The position numbers were made by a program, and so were the translations under genes. Shown here piece by piece: positions 26,724 to 35,806 of a stretch of DNA of 47,871 bases. The stretch spans positions 1 to 47,871 of the forward strand of contig JAQCJI010000014.1 of NCBI GenBank assembly GCA_027593175.1. The letters run 5' to 3'. Every line of letters starts with the position of its first letter. The first letter of the stretch is position 1. The notes beneath the pieces were generated by a model. It worked only from the letters and a program-made list of their open reading frames with translations, had not been told where the DNA came from and did no database searches. Source of the stretch: Bacteroidota bacterium (GTDB lineage Bacteria > Bacteroidota > Bacteroidia > Cytophagales > Cyclobacteriaceae).

Positions 26724-28133
26724 ATGAAATATACGTATCCCATCCACACCCATTACCGCAAGCGACTCGCAGATATAATCACGCCTGTGAGCATTTACCT
26801 ACAGATTCGTGATCGCTTTGCGAATCCCATCTTGCTTGAATCTTCTGACTACCGTGGGCAGGACAATAGCTACTCCTATATTTGCTTCAATCCGGTAGCT
26901 TCTTTTTCATTTGCTGCTGGTAAAGTGCTAGAGAAACTTCCCGATGGAAAGGAGAAATCCTACGAAGTGAGTGCTGAACAGCCGCTGATGGATTGCTTGC
27001 AGCGGTTTGGAACTGCATTTCAGTCTCCTCCTGACGCTTTCAAATTCAGTACAAATGGCCTTTTTGGTTACACCCAATACGATACGGTAGGCTGGTTTGA
27101 AGATATCAAATTACAAGCTCTCCATTCCGAAGAAGTACCGATGATGTACTATGCCATGTACCAAAACATCATCGTAGTGGATCATTACAAAAATGAGTTG
27201 CACCTCTTCGAACACCTGCCAGAGGGCGCTGAGCGGGCTTCCAATCTAGATGAAATCGAAACCTTGCTAAATAACAAAAATATCCCCACGTACTCTTTCA
27301 GGAAAGTAGGGGAGGAGTTTTCAAATTACAGCGATGCAGAGTTTTTGGAGTTGTTGGGGCAGGCCCAAAAGCATTGCTTTCGTGGAGATGTATTCCAATT
27401 AGTCCTTTCCCGCCGCTTTACTACGGCCTTCAAAGGGGATGAATTCAATGTGTACCGAGCACTTCGCTCAGTCAATCCATCTCCCTACCTGTTCTATTTT
27501 GACTACGGCTCCTTCAAGGTGTTTGGAAGTTCCCCTGAAGCTCAAATTGTGATTAAAAATCGAAAAGCAACCCTATATCCGATCGCAGGAACCTTTCGCC
27601 GTACTGGCAATGATGTGGAGGATGCCGCCTTGGCAAGGAAACTTTACGACGATCCCAAGGAAAATGCAGAGCATGTGATGCTCGTAGATCTGGCAAGAAA
27701 TGACCTGTCTCGTTCCTCCAACAGAGTTGAAATTGAGGTCTTTAAGGAAGTTCAATATTATTCCCATGTGATCCATTTGGTATCCAAAGTAACTGGTCTA
27801 TTGCCAGAAGGTGCCAATCCACTACAGCTGGTTGCCGACACCTTTCCAGCAGGCACACTTTCAGGAGCACCTAAGTACCGAGCGATGGAACTGATCGATG
27901 AACTTGAAAAAGTTAGCCGCCAATTCTATGGAGGAGCAATCGGCTACTTGGGATTCAATGGGGATTTTAACCATGCCATTGTCATCCGTTCCTTTGTTTC
28001 GGAGAATAACCAGCTCCGTTTTCAAGCAGGTGCGGGTGTAGTCGCCAAAAGTGATATCCACTCCGAATTGCAAGAAGTGGCGAATAAGTTGGAAGCACTG
28101 CGTGTGGCTTTGAAGACTGCAGAACAAATTTAA
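26724..28133 (+). CDS. trpE: Anthranilate synthase component I
   Basis: This 469-residue protein converts chorismate and ammonia to anthranilate, the first step of tryptophan synthesis. The N-terminal domain has ILLESSDYRGQDNSYSY, containing the LLES element that binds feedback Trp. The chorismate-binding C-terminal domain shows FQLVLSRRF, FGSSPEAQI, YPIAGTFRRTG, EHVMLVDLARND and PAGTLSGAPKYRAMELIDELE. ATG 26724 is used; an open frame from 26616 runs through the attenuator stem and adds residues unlike the family. It is the first structural gene of trpEGDCFBA and regulated by the upstream attenuator. Confidence 0.97.
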   Translation: MKYTYPIHTHYRKRLADIITPVSIYLQIRDRFANPILLESSDYRGQDNSYSYICFNPVASFSFAAGKVLEKLPDGKEKSYEVSAEQPLMDCLQRFGTAFQSPPDAFKFSTNGLFGYTQYDTVGWFEDIKLQALHSEEVPMMYYAMYQNIIVVDHYKNELHLFEHLPEGAERASNLDEIETLLNNKNIPTYSFRKVGEEFSNYSDAEFLELLGQAQKHCFRGDVFQLVLSRRFTTAFKGDEFNVYRALRSVNPSPYLFYFDYGSFKVFGSSPEAQIVIKNRKATLYPIAGTFRRTGNDVEDAALARKLYDDPKENAEHVMLVDLARNDLSRSSNRVEIEVFKEVQYYSHVIHLVSKVTGLLPEGANPLQLVADTFPAGTLSGAPKYRAMELIDELEKVSRQFYGGAIGYLGFNGDFNHAIVIRSFVSENNQLRFQAGAGVVAKSDIHSELQEVANKLEALRVALKTAEQI

Positions 28134-28144
28134 GTGAAGTATTC

Positions 28145-28711
28145 ATGAAGATTTTAGTACTCGATAATTACGATTCCTTCACCTACAACTTGGTGTACCT
28201 CATTCGGCAACTGGGGTATGGCGAGCAATTGGATATCCGTCGAAACGATGCTTTTGCTTTAAGCGAGTTGGAGCATTACGACAAGATTCTCCTCTCTCCA
28301 GGACCAGGAATTCCTTCTGAGGCTGGGCTGATGCCTGAAGTATTGAAGCAGTGCGGAGCTACCAAATCCATTCTTGGAATTTGTCTGGGGCATCAAGCCA
28401 TTGCAGAAGCTTTTGGCGGCAAACTACACAACTTGGCCGAGGTGCAGCATGGAGTTGCTTCCACGCTCACGGTAGTGCCTGACAAACTATTTGAAGGACT
28501 TCCTTCCAAGTTTTCCGTGGGAAGATACCACTCTTGGGTGGTGGACGAGTCTCATCTTCCCAAAGAATTGGAAGTTATCGGCCGAACTTCAGATCAGCAG
28601 ATTATGGCAATCCGTCACCGGCAATTTGACCTCCGTGGGCTTCAGTTTCACCCAGAAAGTATCCTTACCGAACATGGGGCCAAGCTTATCCAAAACTGGC
28701 TTCAAAATTAA
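28145..28711 (+). CDS. trpG: Anthranilate synthase component II (glutamine amidotransferase)
   Basis: 188 residues, a complete class I glutamine amidotransferase that supplies ammonia to TrpE. It has ILVLDNYDSFTYNLV at the start, the oxyanion strand LLSPGPGIPSEAG, the nucleophile Cys in GICLGHQAIAEAFGG, and the His/Glu pair in FHPESILTEHG. The partner gene trpE ends 11 bases upstream. In many bacteria this subunit also serves PabB; here it lies inside the trp operon. Confidence 0.97.
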   Translation: MKILVLDNYDSFTYNLVYLIRQLGYGEQLDIRRNDAFALSELEHYDKILLSPGPGIPSEAGLMPEVLKQCGATKSILGICLGHQAIAEAFGGKLHNLAEVQHGVASTLTVVPDKLFEGLPSKFSVGRYHSWVVDESHLPKELEVIGRTSDQQIMAIRHRQFDLRGLQFHPESILTEHGAKLIQNWLQN

Positions 28712-28736
28712 TTCGACTCCTATTTATCACTAGACG

Positions 28737-29747
28737 ATGAAAGACATTTTAAATCAGTTGATTGAACACAAAACCCTCTCGCAGCAGCAGGCGAAGGAGG
28801 TGTTGAAAAACTTGGCTACGGGATCCTATCCTAGCAGCCAGGTGGCCGCTTTTATGATGGTATACCTGATGCGAAGCATCACCGTGGAGGAACTTCGGGG
28901 TTTCCGGGAAGCGATGCTTGAACTCTGTGTGCCGATAGACCTCTCCGAATACGATGCCATGGATCTCTGTGGCACAGGAGGAGATGGCAAGGATACCTTC
29001 AACATTTCTACTTTATCCTCCTTTATCGTAGCAGGAACTGGACAGGCTGTGGCGAAGCACGGTAATACGGGTGTTTCTTCGATTTGTGGATCCTCTAACT
29101 TACTCGCATATTTTGGCTACGAATTTAGTAGTGATCCCGAGCGGCTGCGACGAAGCTTAGATCAAGTAGGTTTATGCTTTTTGCACGCCCCACTTTTTCA
29201 CCCAGCCATGAAAACTGTAGCTCCTATCCGAAAGGAATTAGGGGTAAAGACATTTTTCAACATGCTTGGCCCCATGGTCAACCCGAGCTTTCCCCGAAAG
29301 CAGCTGATTGGGGTGTTTAGCTTGGAATTGGCTCGTCTCTATGGCTATCTCTACCAAGAAACGGAGGGCAGGTTTGCCATACTTCATGCCTTGGATGGCT
29401 ACGATGAAATATCGCTCACCGGACCCTTCAAGATGATTACCAATGCCGGCGAAAAACTCTACCATCCTCAATCACTTGGTTTGGATCAACTCTCCCCGGA
29501 GAGCATTCTTGGAGGGAGTACTATTGCCGAATCTGCTCGGATTTTTGAGCAGGTAGTTCGAGGCAAAGGCACTTCAGCACAAAACCAAGTCGTGGTTGCC
29601 AATGCCGCTGCCGCCTTAGTTACCGCTCGTGAAGGTTTTGGCTTTGAGGAGGCAATTGCCCTCGCTAACGAGACGTTACTAAGTGGCAAAGCACTTCGCG
29701 TTTTTAATGGATTAATTCAACCGCAGTCTACCTTCTCACTGAGCTAA
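28737..29747 (+). CDS. trpD: Anthranilate phosphoribosyltransferase
   Basis: 336 residues, standard for TrpD, which joins anthranilate to PRPP to give phosphoribosyl-anthranilate. Key stretches are the PRPP loop DLCGTGGDGKDTFNIST, VAKHGNTGVSSICGSSN, and KTFFNMLGPMVNP. The C-terminal glycine-rich region ends with AAAALVTAREGFG. The gene begins 25 bases after trpG and ends 9 bases before trpC. Confidence 0.97.
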   Translation: MKDILNQLIEHKTLSQQQAKEVLKNLATGSYPSSQVAAFMMVYLMRSITVEELRGFREAMLELCVPIDLSEYDAMDLCGTGGDGKDTFNISTLSSFIVAGTGQAVAKHGNTGVSSICGSSNLLAYFGYEFSSDPERLRRSLDQVGLCFLHAPLFHPAMKTVAPIRKELGVKTFFNMLGPMVNPSFPRKQLIGVFSLELARLYGYLYQETEGRFAILHALDGYDEISLTGPFKMITNAGEKLYHPQSLGLDQLSPESILGGSTIAESARIFEQVVRGKGTSAQNQVVVANAAAALVTAREGFGFEEAIALANETLLSGKALRVFNGLIQPQSTFSLS

Positions 29748-29756
29748 TTCGATCCT

Positions 29757-30587
29757 ATGAATACGTTAGAAAATATCATTGCAGACAAGTTCGTAGAAGT
29801 AGAAAGTAGAAAGCAGCTACGGCCTCCTGTAGTTTTGGAAAAAAGTAGCTTCTTTTCCAGACCCACGCTGTCACTTAAATCATTTTTACTCGACTCTGCT
29901 AAGTCTGGGATCATCACCGAGTTTAAACGTAAATCTCCCTCCAAAGGACTGATCAACGGAACCTCCTCAGTGGAGCTGGTAAGCAAAGGTTACGAGCAAG
30001 CAGGAGCCTCTGCCCTGTCCATCCTGACAGACCAACAGTATTTTGGAGGATCTACAAGCGACCTTGAGCTTGCTAGAGTGCAGGTTTCTTGCCCCATCTT
30101 ACGAAAAGACTTTGTAGTAGATGAGTACCAGATCGTTGAAGCCAAATCAATGGGAGCCGATTGTATTTTACTTATTGCTGCTGTTTTAAGCCCCAAAAAA
30201 GTAAAGTTCTTGGCTTCGTTTGCACAAAGTCTTGGCTTAGAGGTCCTGTTGGAAGTACACAACTTGGAGGAGTTGGAGCAGTCATTTTGTGAACCTCTGG
30301 ATGTGGTGGGAGTAAACAATCGAAACCTAAAAACCTTTGAAGTATCCTTGGCAACTTCTTTGGAGTTGGTAGATCGAATTCCTAAGGAGGTAGTAAAAAT
30401 TTCAGAAAGTGGAATTTCTGATCCAGCCACATTAGTAGCATTCAGAAAAGCGGGATTTAATGGGTTTTTGATTGGTGAAAATTTCATGAAAAGCATCCAT
30501 CCCGAACAGGAAGCAGCAAAATTTATCCAAGAGTTTAGGCGCTTGATGAAGGAGAAACAACTTGGAAACGAAGCATATGGAAATTAA
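29757..30587 (+). CDS. trpC: Indole-3-glycerol phosphate synthase
   Basis: 276 residues forming a TIM barrel that closes the indole ring of CdRP with loss of CO2. The catalytic Lys/Glu strand is ITEFKRKSPSKGLI. Further family motifs are LSILTDQQYFGGS, PILRKDFVVDEYQI, VGVNNRNLKTFEV and ISESGISDP. It is a stand-alone enzyme, not fused to TrpF, and its last 11 bases overlap the trpF start, so translation is probably coupled. Confidence 0.97.
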   Translation: MNTLENIIADKFVEVESRKQLRPPVVLEKSSFFSRPTLSLKSFLLDSAKSGIITEFKRKSPSKGLINGTSSVELVSKGYEQAGASALSILTDQQYFGGSTSDLELARVQVSCPILRKDFVVDEYQIVEAKSMGADCILLIAAVLSPKKVKFLASFAQSLGLEVLLEVHNLEELEQSFCEPLDVVGVNNRNLKTFEVSLATSLELVDRIPKEVVKISESGISDPATLVAFRKAGFNGFLIGENFMKSIHPEQEAAKFIQEFRRLMKEKQLGNEAYGN

Positions 30588-31203
30588 AGTCTGCGGCATG
30601 CGAGAACGGGATAATTGTTATCAATTGGCCACAGAAGTAGGTCCGGATTGGATGGGTTTGATTTTCTATCCCAAATCCCTTCGACTGGTTACTGCGGAAA
30701 GTGCCGATTGGATGATTGACTTGCCATTAAAAAAAGTGGGGGTTTTTGTGGACGAAGCCCAGACGGAAGTACTTCGAAAAATCGCCTTGTTTGGCCTATC
30801 GGTGCTGCAGTTGCATGGAGGAGAATCTGTAGAGGTGGCAAAGAAACTGAAGGAGGGCACAGGCTTGGAGATTTGGAAGGTTTTTGCCGTTGGGGAGATG
30901 CTGGACTGGAAGGTGATGGAGGAATTTGTTCCCCACGTGGATCGCTTTCTTTTTGATACGGCTACTGTGAGCAAGGGAGGGTCTGGAAAAACCTTTGATT
31001 GGGGGCTTTTGAAAGGTTACCCTTTTGAAAAAGGGTTTTTCCTAAGTGGAGGATTGACTATGGTACATGCAAATGAAATTTTTGAGTTGAGCAAGGAGAT
31101 TCCCCAGCTGCTGGGAGTGGATGTCAACTCTGGTTTTGAAGTTGCCCCAGGACTAAAGAATATTCCTGTTTTGAAGGAGTTTAAACAAAAGTTGAACAGA
31201 TAA
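30577..31203 (+). CDS. trpF: Phosphoribosylanthranilate isomerase
   Basis: 208 residues. The start ATGGAAATTAAAGTC overlaps the trpC end and gives [13 protein letters not shown], with the catalytic Cys in KVCGM. The barrel continues with [30 protein letters not shown]-like [17 protein letters not shown] and the phosphate-binding end [13 protein letters not shown]. The usual DVSSGVE motif is changed to DVNSGFE, a mild deviation that does not suggest loss of activity. It performs the Amadori rearrangement before TrpC. Confidence 0.96.
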   Translation: MEIKVCGMRERDNCYQLATEVGPDWMGLIFYPKSLRLVTAESADWMIDLPLKKVGVFVDEAQTEVLRKIALFGLSVLQLHGGESVEVAKKLKEGTGLEIWKVFAVGEMLDWKVMEEFVPHVDRFLFDTATVSKGGSGKTFDWGLLKGYPFEKGFFLSGGLTMVHANEIFELSKEIPQLLGVDVNSGFEVAPGLKNIPVLKEFKQKLNR

Positions 31204-31234
31204 TGTCTACCAGTTGGAGACGATAACTAGCGAG

Positions 31235-32416
31235 ATGATGATAAAAGTTGACGAAAAAGGGTTTTATGGAAATTTTGGAGGCGCATACATCCCTGAGATG
31301 TTGTATCCCAATGTGGAGGAGCTTCGGGAAAACTGGGAGGCAATTGTGGCAAGCCCTACTTATCAAGAAGAATTTCAAAGTCTTCTCAAGGACTTTGTGG
31401 GACGACCTACTCCGCTCTATTTTGCAAATAGGCTTTCCGAAAGTTTTGGAGCTAAGATTTACTTGAAACGCGAGGATTTATGTCATACTGGAGCACATAA
31501 GGTAAATAATACCGTAGGGCAGATTATCCTAGCAAAGAAGCTGGGCAAAAAACGCATCATTGCCGAGACTGGGGCAGGACAACATGGAGTGGCTACGGCT
31601 ACCGTCTGTGCCCTGATGGGAATGGATTGCACGATCTACATGGGTGAGCTGGACATCAAGCGACAGCGTCCGAATGTGGAGCGCATGCGTATCCTCGGCG
31701 CTAAGGTAGTTCCTGCGATTTCAGGCTCAAAGACCTTAAAAGATGCCACCAACGAAGCCATGCGTGCTTGGATTTCGGATCCTGTAGGCACCCATTACAT
31801 TATTGGTTCGGTGGTGGGACCTCATCCTTATCCGGAGATGGTGGCTAGATTTCAATCTGTTATCTCCGAAGAAATCAAATGGCAGTTGCTCTCGAAGGAG
31901 GGTAGAGAAAACCCAGACGTAGTGATTGCTTGTGTGGGAGGTGGCTCCAATGCGGCTGGCGCATTTTACCATTACTACAACGAGCCATCTGTTCGTTTGG
32001 TAGCTGTAGAGGCGGCTGGGCTAGGGATTCACTCTGGCAAGTCTGCCGCAACCTCCGTGTTGGGTAAATCTGGGATTTTGCATGGGTCGAAAACCTTATT
32101 GATGCAAACCGAGGATGGGCAAGTGGTTGAGCCACACTCCATTTCTGCAGGTTTGGATTATCCAGGGATAGGACCCGTGCATGCGCATCTTCATGAAATT
32201 GGACGGGCCGAGTTTGTGGGGGTAGAAGATGAGGATGCGATGAAGGCAGGTATATTTTTAAGCCGTACGGAGGGAATTATACCAGCTATCGAAACGGCAC
32301 ATGCCATCCATGCACTTCACCAGATTGAATTTAATGCGGATGATTTGATTGTGATCAACCTTTCTGGTAGGGGGGATAAAGATTTGGAAACCTACATCCA
32401 CTGGGGCAATTATTGA
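31235..32416 (+). CDS. trpB: Tryptophan synthase beta chain
   Basis: About 393 residues. TrpB condenses indole with serine using pyridoxal phosphate. The PLP lysine lies in [15 protein letters not shown]. Other motifs are [15 protein letters not shown], the phosphate-binding [12 protein letters not shown], and [14 protein letters not shown]. Tandem ATGs at 31235 and 31238 begin the family-like sequence ([16 protein letters not shown]); a TTG at 31214 is not needed. It pairs with TrpA encoded 70 bases downstream. Confidence 0.97.
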   Translation: MMIKVDEKGFYGNFGGAYIPEMLYPNVEELRENWEAIVASPTYQEEFQSLLKDFVGRPTPLYFANRLSESFGAKIYLKREDLCHTGAHKVNNTVGQIILAKKLGKKRIIAETGAGQHGVATATVCALMGMDCTIYMGELDIKRQRPNVERMRILGAKVVPAISGSKTLKDATNEAMRAWISDPVGTHYIIGSVVGPHPYPEMVARFQSVISEEIKWQLLSKEGRENPDVVIACVGGGSNAAGAFYHYYNEPSVRLVAVEAAGLGIHSGKSAATSVLGKSGILHGSKTLLMQTEDGQVVEPHSISAGLDYPGIGPVHAHLHEIGRAEFVGVEDEDAMKAGIFLSRTEGIIPAIETAHAIHALHQIEFNADDLIVINLSGRGDKDLETYIHWGNY

Positions 32417-32486
32417 GGTATTAGCTAGTCTAGGCTGCCGCCAAATCGACATTTCCTCTTCACTCAAATAAAGATCATAATTAGCC

Positions 32487-33266
32487 ATGAATCGAATTAA
32501 CTATCTATTTCAAACCAAGAAAGAACGCATACTCTCCATTTATGTGACGGCTGGTTTCCCAAAACTCGAGGATACCATACCAGTTTTGGAGGCTATTCAG
32601 GCTGCGGGCGCAGATATTATTGAGATAGGCCTCCCGTACTCAGACCCAATTGCAGACGGACCTACTATTCAAGAAAGCAATACCATTGCCTTGGCGAATG
32701 GGATGAGTATAAAAAAAATATTTTCCCAATTGCTTGGTTTCAGAGCTAAAATCCACCTCCCTGTTGTGCTGATGGGCTACCTTAACCCTATTATCCAATA
32801 TGGCGTGGAGGAGTTTTGTAAAAAATGTAAAGAGGTAGGTATTGATGGATTAATTCTTCCTGATTTACCCATGAGCCATTACTTGGAAGAGTACAAGGAG
32901 TTATTTGAGCGATATGGCTTATTCAATATTTTCTTAATTTCTCCCCAAACTTCTGAAAAGCGAATTCTGGAGGTGGACCAACACTCCAATGGATTTATTT
33001 ATATGGTTTCTTCTCATGCCATCACTGGAGCTAAAGCGGAGATTTCACCGGAGCAGGAGCAGTACTTTGAGCGGGTTGCAGGGATGAATCTTTCCAATCC
33101 TCGGCTAATTGGCTTTGGTATCTCAGATGCGGCAACCTTCCAACTTGCTTCTAGCTACAGTCAAGGGGCAATTATTGGTTCGGCTTTTATCAAGCACATT
33201 ACCAATTCCACCGCTATACCTGAAGACATCCAAAGCTTTATCCAGGCAGTTTTAGTAAAAGAATAG
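32487..33266 (+). CDS. trpA: Tryptophan synthase alpha chain
   Basis: 259 residues, the indole-releasing lyase of the tryptophan synthase complex. The active-site Glu and Asp lie in IIEIGLPYSDPIADGPTIQ. Other family stretches are VVLMGYLNPIIQYG, GLILPDLPM, NIFLISPQTSEKRI and YMVSSHAITGAK. It is the last gene of the trp operon. No strong intrinsic terminator follows, only short inverted repeats (CAATTCAAGAATTG near 33284; TTGTAG/CTACAA just after) without a T tract. Confidence 0.97.
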   Translation: MNRINYLFQTKKERILSIYVTAGFPKLEDTIPVLEAIQAAGADIIEIGLPYSDPIADGPTIQESNTIALANGMSIKKIFSQLLGFRAKIHLPVVLMGYLNPIIQYGVEEFCKKCKEVGIDGLILPDLPMSHYLEEYKELFERYGLFNIFLISPQTSEKRILEVDQHSNGFIYMVSSHAITGAKAEISPEQEQYFERVAGMNLSNPRLIGFGISDAATFQLASSYSQGAIIGSAFIKHITNSTAIPEDIQSFIQAVLVKE

Positions 33267-33429
33267 GCAAGGGAAGACTGCTGTCAATTCAAGAATTGGT
33301 TGTTGTAGCTCCTACAATTCGTTCGTAACTTAGTTTTCGAGAACTCAAATTAGAGGTATAAACTTTTAATTGAAGATTACAACAAAGCGTAGCGTACTCA
33401 GATTACCCAGAGAATTAAACCCAAATACA

Positions 33430-34212
33430 ATGATTGAAAAACCCAAAGAGTGGGTCTTTTCGGACCTGAGATTAAAAGATATGCGTCAGGACTATGCCGC
33501 CTACACGGAAGAGGATTTCCAAGTGTGGAAAATTCTTTTTGAGCGGCAGGTACCCCAACTTCCTAAAGCAGCCTCAAAAGCGTATTTGGAAGGTATGAAA
33601 GCGGTAAATTTCACTGCAGATCGTATTGCGAATTTTGAAGAACTAAACGAGATCCTCCGCCAAACAACCGGATGGCAAGTACAGGTGGTGTCTGGATTGA
33701 TAGACGATGATTTATTTTTCGGTTTGCTGAGTAACAAGCGTTTTCCATCCTCTACTTGGCTAAGAAAAATGGAGCAGTTGGACTATTTGGAAGAGCCTGA
33801 CATGTTTCATGATGCCTTTGCCCACCCTCCACTCCTAATTAATAAGCCCTATGTTGATTTTCTGGAAAGGTTAAGTACGCTGGCATTAAAGTATATTCAG
33901 AATCCCTGGGCCATCCAAGTGCTTAGCCGGATTTATTGGTTTACAATCGAATTTGGATTGATCCGTGAAGCAGGAGTACTTCGCGTTTATGGGGCCGGAA
34001 TATTGAGTTCAGCTGGGGAAACCACCTATGCGCTCTCGGATGAGCCAAGTCATTTCTCTTACGATGTTCGTCAAATCATGACCACTTCGTACTGGAAAGA
34101 CCGCTTTCAAGGTAATTACTGGGTGATTGATAATTACGAGCAGCTTTTTGAGTCCCTGCCAGAAATTGAACAGGTACTTGAGGAGCTCCTGGGAACAGAA
34201 AATAAAAATTAA
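33430..34212 (+). CDS. phhA: Pterin-dependent aromatic amino acid hydroxylase (phenylalanine-4-hydroxylase type)
   Basis: About 260 residues, the length of bacterial monomeric phenylalanine hydroxylases without a regulatory domain. The iron site is visible as HDAFAH (two His) and the Glu in IYWFTIEFGLI. The family motif GAGILSSAGETTYAL follows. The usual HDxFGHxPLL reads HDAFAHPPLL, with Gly changed to Ala. It would hydroxylate Phe to Tyr with tetrahydropterin and O2; Trp hydroxylation is less likely but cannot be excluded. ATG 33430 fits the family start. It sits alone between the trp and his genes with about 160 and 85 bases on either side. Confidence 0.9.
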   Translation: MIEKPKEWVFSDLRLKDMRQDYAAYTEEDFQVWKILFERQVPQLPKAASKAYLEGMKAVNFTADRIANFEELNEILRQTTGWQVQVVSGLIDDDLFFGLLSNKRFPSSTWLRKMEQLDYLEEPDMFHDAFAHPPLLINKPYVDFLERLSTLALKYIQNPWAIQVLSRIYWFTIEFGLIREAGVLRVYGAGILSSAGETTYALSDEPSHFSYDVRQIMTTSYWKDRFQGNYWVIDNYEQLFESLPEIEQVLEELLGTENKN

Positions 34213-34297
34213 AACTTAACTAGGCAAAGTTTAGGAGCCAACTGGAAAGAGAACCCATAGTACTCATTCAAGTTGGTTTTCTACTTGCAAGCAGTCC

Positions 34298-34903
34298 ATG
34301 AAAATAGCTTTAATCAAGTACAATGCCGGCAATGTCCAATCTGTTCTTTATGCCTTAGCACGATTGGGTGTGGATGCAGAACTTACGGATGACCCTGAAA
34401 AAATTTGCTCGGCAGACCGTGTGATTTTTCCAGGTCAGGGAGAAGCGAGTTCTGCGATGGCGTACTTGAGGGAGCGGAATCTAGACCAAGTGATTCGAGA
34501 GGTGAAGCAACCTTTTTTGGGGGTGTGCTTAGGGTTACAGCTCCTATGCACCCATTCGGAAGAAAATGATACCACCTGTTTGGGCATCTTTCCACAACTT
34601 GTCAAACGCTTTATTCCAAGTGCAAGCGGTCAAGAAAAAGTGCCTCATGTCGGCTGGAATTCGCTTGAAAATCTTGTTGACAATCCACTAATCAAAGATT
34701 TACCCGACGCCAAGTACATGTACTATGTCCACAGCTACTATGCTACCCTCGGAGAAGGTACTATTGCAAGCACCCAGTACATTCATGATTTTACGGCCAT
34801 TCTTCATCGGAATAATTATTGGGCGATTCAAGCCCATCCAGAGAAAAGCAGTACCCTAGGAGAAAAGCTTTTGGAAAATTTTCTAGCGCTCCCTTCAACT
34901 TAA
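34298..34903 (+). CDS. hisH: Imidazole glycerol phosphate synthase, glutaminase subunit
   Basis: 201 residues. HisH hydrolyses glutamine and channels ammonia to HisF. It shows IKYNAGNVQSVLYAL at the start, FPGQGEASSAM, the nucleophile Cys in FLGVCLGLQLLC, VPHVGWNSL, and the His/Glu pair in QAHPEKSS. It is the first of four histidine genes here; hisG, hisD, hisC and hisB are not in the window. It ends 54 bases before hisA. Confidence 0.97.
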   Translation: MKIALIKYNAGNVQSVLYALARLGVDAELTDDPEKICSADRVIFPGQGEASSAMAYLRERNLDQVIREVKQPFLGVCLGLQLLCTHSEENDTTCLGIFPQLVKRFIPSASGQEKVPHVGWNSLENLVDNPLIKDLPDAKYMYYVHSYYATLGEGTIASTQYIHDFTAILHRNNYWAIQAHPEKSSTLGEKLLENFLALPST

Positions 34904-34957
34904 CTAAGTTAAAAAAAGAATTCAAGGTTGTATAAACCGTCCCTTAGCCCTAAAACC

Positions 34958-35680
34958 ATGCATGTTATTCCTGCTCTTGATTTAATCGGAGGCAAATGCG
35001 TTCGTCTCAGCCAAGGCGACTACCAGCGGAAGACCGAATACCACGATGATCCATTGGAGATGGCCAAGCGCTTTGAAGGAGCAGGGCTGACTCGCCTTCA
35101 TTTGGTAGATTTGGATGGAGCAAAAGCAAAAAAAATTATAAATGGAGACGTATTACAGCGTATCAGTTCAGATACCCGATTAGCAGTTGATTTTGGAGGT
35201 GGTATTCAATCTCAGGAAGAACTCGAAAAAGCATTTTTTTTGGGTGCCCGCCAAGTGACGGGAGGTAGTATTGCCGTTCGGAATCCCAATTTATTTGAGG
35301 CTTGGCTTGATGCATTTGGTGCGGATCGGATTATTCTGGGCGCCGATACCAAGGATAAAAAAATTGCGGTGGGAGGATGGGAAGAAATAACCTCTCTTGA
35401 ATTGATTCCCTTTATCGAAGGGTATTACAAAAAAGGGATCCGACAAGTTATCTGTACAGATATTGCAAAAGATGGTCTGCTTCAAGGCCCTTCCTTTGAG
35501 TTATATGCTGAAATACTCCAGGAGCTACCTGACCTCCAATTGATTGCCAGTGGAGGAGTTTCCTCTTTTAGAGATCTGGAGGAACTCCAAAAAATAGGGA
35601 TGTATGGTGCGATTGTTGGTAAAGCATACTACGAAGGTAAACTAAGTTTGGAAGAGCTAGCCCAATTTGAACCCCATTAA
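34958..35680 (+). CDS. hisA: Phosphoribosylformimino-AICAR ribotide isomerase
   Basis: About 240 residues in a two-fold repeated TIM barrel. The catalytic Asp is in VIPALDLIGGKCVRL and the second-half Asp in VICTDIAKDGLLQGP. Phosphate-binding stretches are VDFGGGIQS and LIASGGVSSFRDLE. The ATG at 34958 gives the family start MHVIPALD; a TTG at 34928 would add ten unrelated residues. HisA produces the substrate for HisHF. It is followed by a 126-base gap filled by a repeat before hisF. Confidence 0.96.
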   Translation: MHVIPALDLIGGKCVRLSQGDYQRKTEYHDDPLEMAKRFEGAGLTRLHLVDLDGAKAKKIINGDVLQRISSDTRLAVDFGGGIQSQEELEKAFFLGARQVTGGSIAVRNPNLFEAWLDAFGADRIILGADTKDKKIAVGGWEEITSLELIPFIEGYYKKGIRQVICTDIAKDGLLQGPSFELYAEILQELPDLQLIASGGVSSFRDLEELQKIGMYGAIVGKAYYEGKLSLEELAQFEPH

Positions 35681-35702
35681 TTAAACGCGCTTTGGACCCT
35701 GG

Positions 35703-35785
35703 ACAGTTGTCTGTCGATTCCTATCCGCCGCTATCCAAGTTCGTTTTTAATCTACCGATAGAATCGTGGATAATCATCTAATTTT
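35703..35785 (+). repeat. Intergenic repeat, copy 2 (upstream of hisF)
   Basis: Second copy of the element at 17898-17980, roughly 80% alike by eye, with one extra T. This copy can fold as CGATTC-c-TATC (35714-35724) with GATAGAATCG (35757-35766), and as TATCCA with TGGATA. It ends 21 bases before the hisF start. Confidence 0.7.
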
Positions 35786-35806
35786 ACACACTAGTTTAAC
35801 CAACCC

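Noticed and set aside
34225-34290. Hairpin CCAACT/AGTTGG before hisH as a his attenuator
   Set aside because: Only six pairs with a long loop, no T tract, and no leader frame with a run of His codons.
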